NCBI GenBank assembly: GCA_027604005.1
Contig: JADGJT010000042.1
Coordinates: 8,552 to 72,551 of the forward strand
Direction of reading: 5' to 3'
DNA: 64,000 bases
Origin: Dinochytrium kinnereticum
Taxonomy: Eukaryota > Chytridiomycota > Chytridiomycetes > Chytridiales > Chytridiaceae
Both the position numbers and the translations under genes were made by a program. This document shows, one piece after another, positions 57,969-64,000 of the stretch (position 1 is its first letter; the number at the start of each line of letters is the position of its first letter). The notes under the pieces were generated by a model. That model was not told the DNA's origin and made no database searches. It worked only from the letters and a program-made list of their open reading frames with translations.

Positions 57969-60900
57969 ATGGAGTCAATAGGCGGGGCGGATGGCTCACA
58001 AAGCTCTTTATCATCGAAGAAGAGATGGGGGATGCTCAATTCTGCAGAGGAGCTAGCAAAGGCAAATGAAGGTAGCAACCTGCAAGGAGGGGCAGGAATC
58101 ATCGGTGACAGTCGTATGTGTCAGGAACCAAGGACAGAAACTCCTCCAGGATCATTGCCAGATGTTTCTAACGGGTCTGAACCTTCGCAAGAGGGCTTGG
58201 AGCCTTTGAAGATCAAGATGGATGATAAGCCGATTCCAAAGGGTGCCAGGGTCAATAGCTCTCCTACTCTTCGAGACCAAATGCTGGACCAACATCTGAT
58301 GGACCAATTGAAGAGAGTGGCTGCCCGAGCACGAGGGGGCTCCCTTGGTAACAGTCAACAAGTGGCAATTGGAACATTGGATGAAACAGATGGATCGAAC
58401 ATTGGCAATTATATTATTGCGAGTGAATTGACTGTGGGGGAAAGCAGTGGAGGTAGGGATTTGTGCTTTTGTCAGTACAGTTAACTCTCAAGATCATATA
58501 GCCAAAATTGGCCCGAGCAGATTCTTGAATCCACCCCAGCTGCCGACACCCAACCGGAGCTCCTCACCCATTAGTCCAAATTCTAGCCTTAGAACGCATT
58601 CAGCCGTTCAACTGGGTGCAATATCGCCATCAGGAGGAGGCAGTCTTTCAAATCTAGGAATGGTCCATCTGAGCAATGACCCTATCTTGGGAGAAGCGAC
58701 AGATCCCCATAATTTCGTCTTGAAGAACTCTTCACCCTCTGGATCCTCCACGTCATTATTTCAATCATCATCTCAGGGGCCTCAAAATGAAGGTCGCAAA
58801 TTGAGAAGAACGTTGTCCAGTCAGGAACGGAAAACTGGATCGCGTCCTGGAAGTCATCGAAATAGCCAGATCAATGATAATCCTCTGGCAACGAGCATGA
58901 CGGCAGGGTCTGGATCTGGAAGCCTGAATTCTGTTTCTAATTCTCAAGGAGGGTTGAATGGGGCGACTCAGTCGACAACGGAAATTCGTCACTCGACATC
59001 TTTTCAAACGACTGATGCTACGGCGCTTGGTGGAAATGTATCGAATAGCCTAGGAGTAAAAAATAGGCATCGGTCTATAACTCCAACGACTGTAAAAGGG
59101 TCACCTACATCCGCAATTTCACATATCGGCGACGGGGCAGGAATGCATCATTCCCCTCTTTATTACGCGTCGCCGACTACCTGCGAGAGGATGGGTTCAG
59201 GATCTATAGGAAGCATTACAAGCTCAAGTATTGAGATGCTGGCATCACGAAAGACTTTAGTTAATGACGCACCTCATCAATCTGATGGTGTTGATTTGAC
59301 ATTGCCTAGCTTTGGGGTTGGAAAGCAGGGTCACCTCCCCGTGTTCCCCCAACATCTGACTCCACCTCGATCCCCAATTTCGACGCCTCGGTCACCAAAA
59401 GCTTCTCCGTATATGGCATCATCGTTGAGTTCTCGAATGTCCACTATAGGACCTTACACAAGCCCCCTAAATTCTGGAAACTCTACAAGCTCCAAGAATC
59501 CATTTGAGGCCTTGTTTAGTGCTCATACGAATACACTTCAATCTACTGCAACTACTCCAGTAAGCGGATGTGATGGACTCTCTGCCATAGTTTATCCTTC
59601 GGATACGGATGAATCCAATAGCGGCTATGAGTCGAACGGATCTTCTAGCTTGTCTTTCATGGCAGGTAGAAAAGGAAAATCCTCATCCTCTCCATCTGCA
59701 TATAAGTTGGCTTTGAGGCAGCAAAATCAAGCTAAGGCTCTAGGCATATCAGGCCTTTCTCCGCATCACCGAGGCAGCACTCCACTACCGAGCGATATGA
59801 GAAGGGTAACCCGAGATAACGCGGACCCCGTTAATTCTATCATCACCAAATCCCTCTTTCCAGACGCATCAGAAGAGTCAGATGAAAATCATGTCAGTTT
59901 TCTAGACCTTACGGACGCAGAGGGGGCTACCGTTGCCACTTTAGATGTTCGGGCTGTTCTCACAGAAGAATTAATCATGGCAAAAGAAAGAGCGGACATC
60001 GGACTGCAGATGTTGTTGGAGGCCTGGCAAGAAGAACGTGATGCTCTGCTGATTGCTGCTTACGATATAGATGATGGCAACGGTCAGAATAGGGATAGCA
60101 ACGCGGATGATGGGGGATCTGTACCACGAGAGACATTTGGACTAACTACCAGCAGTGCGAGTAGTCCTGTTCGCAGGGCTGCTACTGTTGGGGATATCCC
60201 CGCCTGCTCTTTAGAGACGAAGAAGATGAGTAAAACTCAAGTAGCCTCGCGGTGGAAGAAAATTCGGGAGAAGTTTGTGGGCTCGAATAACGGAGATAGA
60301 GTTGACGCATATTTGTCTGTGCCAGATAATACTTCGCAAATTGGTAGGAGGTCGATTACCCAGCCTACCCGTCCAGTATTACGGAGTAATGAGCTTATAG
60401 AAGGTCGGTTGTGGCAATTCTGATACCGTGCTTCTCTCAATATTTATTCTCATCATTAAACTTAGGCGTCCAATATCCGTCAACACCAACAGTTGAGAAT
60501 GCAGGGATACTCTGTGTGGGTACTGCCAGGATTGATAGAGGCACTGATATAGGGAGGAAGAAAAGAAGGCGCCGGCATTTACTGATCCACTCCAACAGTT
60601 GGCCACCATCTCTTTTCGGTAGGGTTTTCTCTGATTCTTAGTATATATATTTTAGCACACCCAATCGAATCAATTTTAACATGCTGAATAGTGTCATCTC
60701 AGGAGATACTAATATCGAGGATTGAGGCGACTGCATGGCATATGCTTCGAACAACCGCTCACGACTTAATTGGTAATATGCGAGCCTCAGAATTTATGAA
60801 GACGCTTCAAGAGTTGATGGAGGCTCAGAGGAGAACCGTGGTAGCGAATGCTAATGCTATTGAACTTCTGACAAAAATGATTTTCGTTTTTGCGCCTGTC

Positions 60901-63900
60901 TCTCGGCTTGCTGATAGTTTGGTAAATACCGAAGCAATTGATGTTCATAACTTCTAACAGCCACTTACAGAATCACTACTTCCGGGATATGCAACTAAGC
61001 TCACTCTCGAATAGCAGAACGATAAAGAGGCCCGTTCTTCCCACCGAAGTAGATAATTCCTTGCAGCCACCTCAGGCTTTACAAATATCACCAGTATCTT
61101 TAGAGTCTACACAGGTAAACAATATTAGATCCGAACAAAGCTAACTTCAAGCTAGACTGATTACAATAGCTCATCCGCAAGCCCATATGAATCTACACGT
61201 GGGGTTAGTCCAATAGGGGCCGATACTGTTTCCTTAAAAGAGTACGAAAATAGTTTAGGATTAAGGCCGTCTACTATGCAGAAAACGCTGTCATTAAGAC
61301 TGGAAGGGCTAGCAAAACTTCAAGGAAATGGAACTCAACCGAAAGTTGATCCTAGCCACTACAGTACCGCAGGCTTTTCATATCAGGATACTCGAGAGAC
61401 AAATACCGCATCTCCGTCCTCATCTGGGATAACATCAGGTCGGCTTTCGGTGGCTAGTATTGCCAGTTCCTCTCAAGCTCCTGGGGGAATAGCATCACGA
61501 AGAGGTCGACAGCCATCCCGTCTTATTAGCCCATTAGTCATCGCCCCGTATGGTGTCAATATCACAGCTAGTGAAACCAGTAATCTTGCCGTTGGGGAGT
61601 TGGCGCATAGCCATAGTGAAGGAGATCTTCATCTTCAGGCTACGGCACCGGAGGAAGCAAAGATTAGAAGCCAGGATAAATCCGAGAACGCTGCTGATTC
61701 TCCTAAAATCGCTCCGGCGATTGCGCGGCGTGCCTCCTTACAACCTCACATACGTCAAAGAGTAACATCCACTTCATCGTCGCCCTCTTCTGGATCTCCT
61801 TATCTGATTCGACGTCTATCCAATGCAAAAATTACCGCCAATGCTATGGCGGATTATCAGCGCGGTCGTGATCCTTTAGTTGCTGCCATTGGATTTTCCA
61901 CGAGAACAACATCATCGCCATCTCTTTCGTCGAATTGTGAGAGTCGGATACAGACTCCAAGCGAGAATGACGATAAGAGCGAGCTCTTAGTCTCTAATTC
62001 AGTCAAATGTGCACCGTCTAAGCAAAAGGATTCTTTTGTTCGTCAAAAGAGTGGACTTCAAACTCAACGTGAAGGATTCGTTGATCAAGTATCAAGATCA
62101 TCTTCAGCGTCATCTTTTGGCCAAAGTGAACAGCCCCAAAGCCGAGATATCAGCCCCCGCGCAAGTTGGTGGCAGTCGAAAGATGAGAAAAAATCATCCC
62201 ACTCAACAGGTTCACTGACAAAGAATAAACCGGAAAGTCCGAAACTCCCCAAGAGAAAGGTAGCATATATTGATTTTGACTTTGATTTTTGTTACAGATT
62301 CTAACAGTGTTAATACAGAAGATTGTGCTTTCCTTTTTGAAATCCATTTTTCATACGAATACTACTACTGGCTCCACTGATTCTTTAGCATCTACTCAGC
62401 CGTCCATTACGCAGTCTATGTCATCCCTTACGACATCGTCATCTATTAGTACGGGCTTAAACAGTCGATCAGCAAACATGTGGGGTGGTATGGATGCTAA
62501 TGGTAAATCGACGTCAGATAAGAGCCTCAAAGCAAATTCGATGGTTTCACTTTCGACAAATGCATCAATTGGATCCTCCGGGATGATGTTTGCTGAGTCA
62601 AACAATGCCGAGCGTTTAAGCGTTGCTGCTAACAGCAACGATCGACTTTCTGTCTCTCAATCTTCTCGTGTTTCACGCGTATTTGGAGGCGCTCGGGATA
62701 TGCGTAAATCTCTTCAGCCTTCGGAACCCGTCCTCTCCCCTAATCAGGAGACTATTCTATGCCGAATCTGCGAAGAGAACATTGCTGCATCGGAGATTGA
62801 GCGTCACGTCAATATCTGTACGATATCTCAGGAACATCAAATCCGGCAATATAACGTTGATCAGATGCTGCGTAAGGCAATCAAATCGCTAGAGTCCAAG
62901 AGGCCCGCTATAACGAAGACAGATGCCTTTGAAGAATGGGCTGAGCTGCAACAACTCACAAAGCTTATTGATTCGCTTCAAAGCAAAGCTCGGGCATGTC
63001 TTGATATCAACGAGGAAAAAGGAAAAAAAGGAATCGCTCATTTGGAGAAAATCTTTGGGAAGGTACAGAAGTACGCAGGATCTGATGTCTTTCGTGCTTC
63101 AAGCAGAGCAGATATTGGGTCTACTGCGAGAAAAATTCTTCGCCTGGTTAGTTGTCAAGCTATAAAAGTACTCTAACAATTTCGAAAGGTTGATGAAAAG
63201 CTGAAAAATCTGAAAAGTTATTCAGAGAAGCTTAAGCAGATCGAAAAGAATGAATCAAATATAGAGGACATTGTCAAGCTGGCGCCGCCTAATGTCAGCA
63301 AAGAAGCCATTATTGCTAGCCAGAGTCTCGATGTATTAACGGGAAGCAGCAAAAAGGCAAGACCTTTTTCGACGAAGAGCAACATAAACCCAACTTCTAC
63401 GGTGTCTTCATCTTCGGCTTCAATCAAAGGATCAGCAACTGTGGGCTCTTCGGGTGCTTTAGGACATTTATCGTCACTCTTAGGGAGCCCTGACGGTCCG
63501 AAAGCTAAAGACAAAGATACCTCTCTGCAGGAGGGACATCAAAGCCACGCATCGTCTGCCGTCTCAAATTCAGCGACCGGCGAAAATTTCCAGTCTCCAG
63601 TCTCCTCAGGCTCGGTGGGAGCGTCTTCCCTTCTTAGCCCAAATTCAGTTGCATCTGGAGAGAAAAATCCTCCTGGTAATAGTAATCGTTTTATAAGTTT
63701 GTTTGCTGCACTGCTCCGTGGGAATAACGGCCGACGTACGACTAGCGTTCATTCAAGTGGTGCTTCAAACGAAGTGGTTGGTCTCCATTTTCTATATCGT
63801 ATATTCTAACTTTGGATAGGAGCGAGATAGAAAGAAAAAGATACCGAGTATTCATGACTTTGAAATCATTAAGCCCATTAGTCGAGGAGCATTTGGGTGA

Positions 63901-64000
63901 GTTTGAAAATACATGCTAATTTCTGATTTAAAAAGAAAGGTATATTTAGCAATGAAGAAAACAACACAAGATCTATTCGCGATAAAGATTTTGAAGAAGG
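57969..64000 (+). CDS. Rim15/Cek1-like (greatwall-related) AGC kinase, N-terminal part, truncated by window edge
   Basis: Ten exons fit: 57969-58452, 58493-60403, 60466-60618, 60692-60921, 60971-61114, 61156-62259, 62298-63146, 63189-63773, 63820-63896, 63936-64000 and on, about 1867 residues so far. The acceptor before exon 7 could be 62318 instead of 62297. The long N-terminal region is Ser/Thr-rich and looks disordered. Near exons 4-5 a helical block (LIGNMRASEFMKTLQELMEAQRRTVVANANAIELLTKMI) resembles the Rim15 pre-zinc region. Exon 7 holds the C2HC finger CRICEENIAASEIERHVNIC that marks this family. The kinase begins at IHDFEIIKPISRGAFGKVYLAMKK (glycine loop) and IKILKK carries the ATP-binding Lys at the edge. 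Rim15 links nutrient signalling (PKA, TOR) to quiescence entry. Catalytic loop and DFG lie beyond the window. Confidence 0.87.

Noticed and set aside
1..64000. CRISPR array, rRNA or transposon
   Set aside because: No array of direct repeats with spacers, no rRNA-like sequence, and no transposase, reverse transcriptase or terminal repeats were seen. The only arrays are simple microsatellites and the 27-bp coding repeat.

Overview
This window looks like nuclear DNA from a filamentous or early-diverging fungus, most likely a chytrid-type fungus. The evidence is a chitin synthase fused to a myosin motor, a GlcNAc-6-phosphate deacetylase, a Rim15/Cek1-type kinase, dense short spliceosomal introns (about 38-110 nt, GT..AG, often after T- or A-rich runs), short intergenic spaces and abundant simple repeats. 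The phylum is an inference from gene content and intron style, not from a marker alignment. There are no prokaryotic features, rRNA or CRISPR. All exon models were built by eye from splice consensus plus reading-frame continuity. Where I say frame-consistent, every intron phase closes.

Layout, left to right. 0-9.3 kb: a Pro/Gln repeat protein open at the left edge, an alpha/beta-hydrolase of the fungal DUF676 type with a large Ala-rich insert, and an acidic unknown protein. 10.3-17.9 kb: a 10-exon secreted CAP/PR-1 domain protein with two ricin-type lectin domains (-), a small 4-TM protein (+), a BMT5-like rRNA uridine methyltransferase (-), and a diverged HIBCH-family mitochondrial protein resembling mitoribosomal mS47/Ehd3 (+). 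18.9-25.5 kb: myosin-motor chitin synthase. 26.8-34 kb: an intronless AAA ATPase, an ACOT9-like acyl-CoA thioesterase interrupted by a 194-N assembly gap inside an intron, and cofilin. 34.6-40.3 kb: N-acetylglucosamine-6-phosphate deacetylase and an MCH1/nodulin-like MFS transporter. 40.8-47 kb: a P4-ATPase lipid flippase of the Drs2 group.

The accessory-looking part is 47.5-50.5 kb (-), where an 11-exon gene encodes about 778 residues with four diverged copies of a cysteine module (C-x2-C-x6-C, followed about 21 residues later by a second, variably kept pair). The period is near 155 residues and I recognise no family. After it come a coiled-coil protein with a GREWD motif (-), a BAR-domain protein (+), a cytochrome P450 of the CYP51-related class (+) and the N-terminal two thirds of a Rim15/Cek1-like AGC kinase (+), which runs off the right end just after its glycine-rich loop begins.

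The genes do not form an operon or an obvious biosynthetic cluster. Thematically several deal with cell wall and membrane (chitin synthase, GlcNAc-6-P deacetylase, flippase, BAR protein, P450) and with secretion of a lectin. The best candidates for something undescribed are the four-module cysteine protein and the CAP plus double-lectin architecture.
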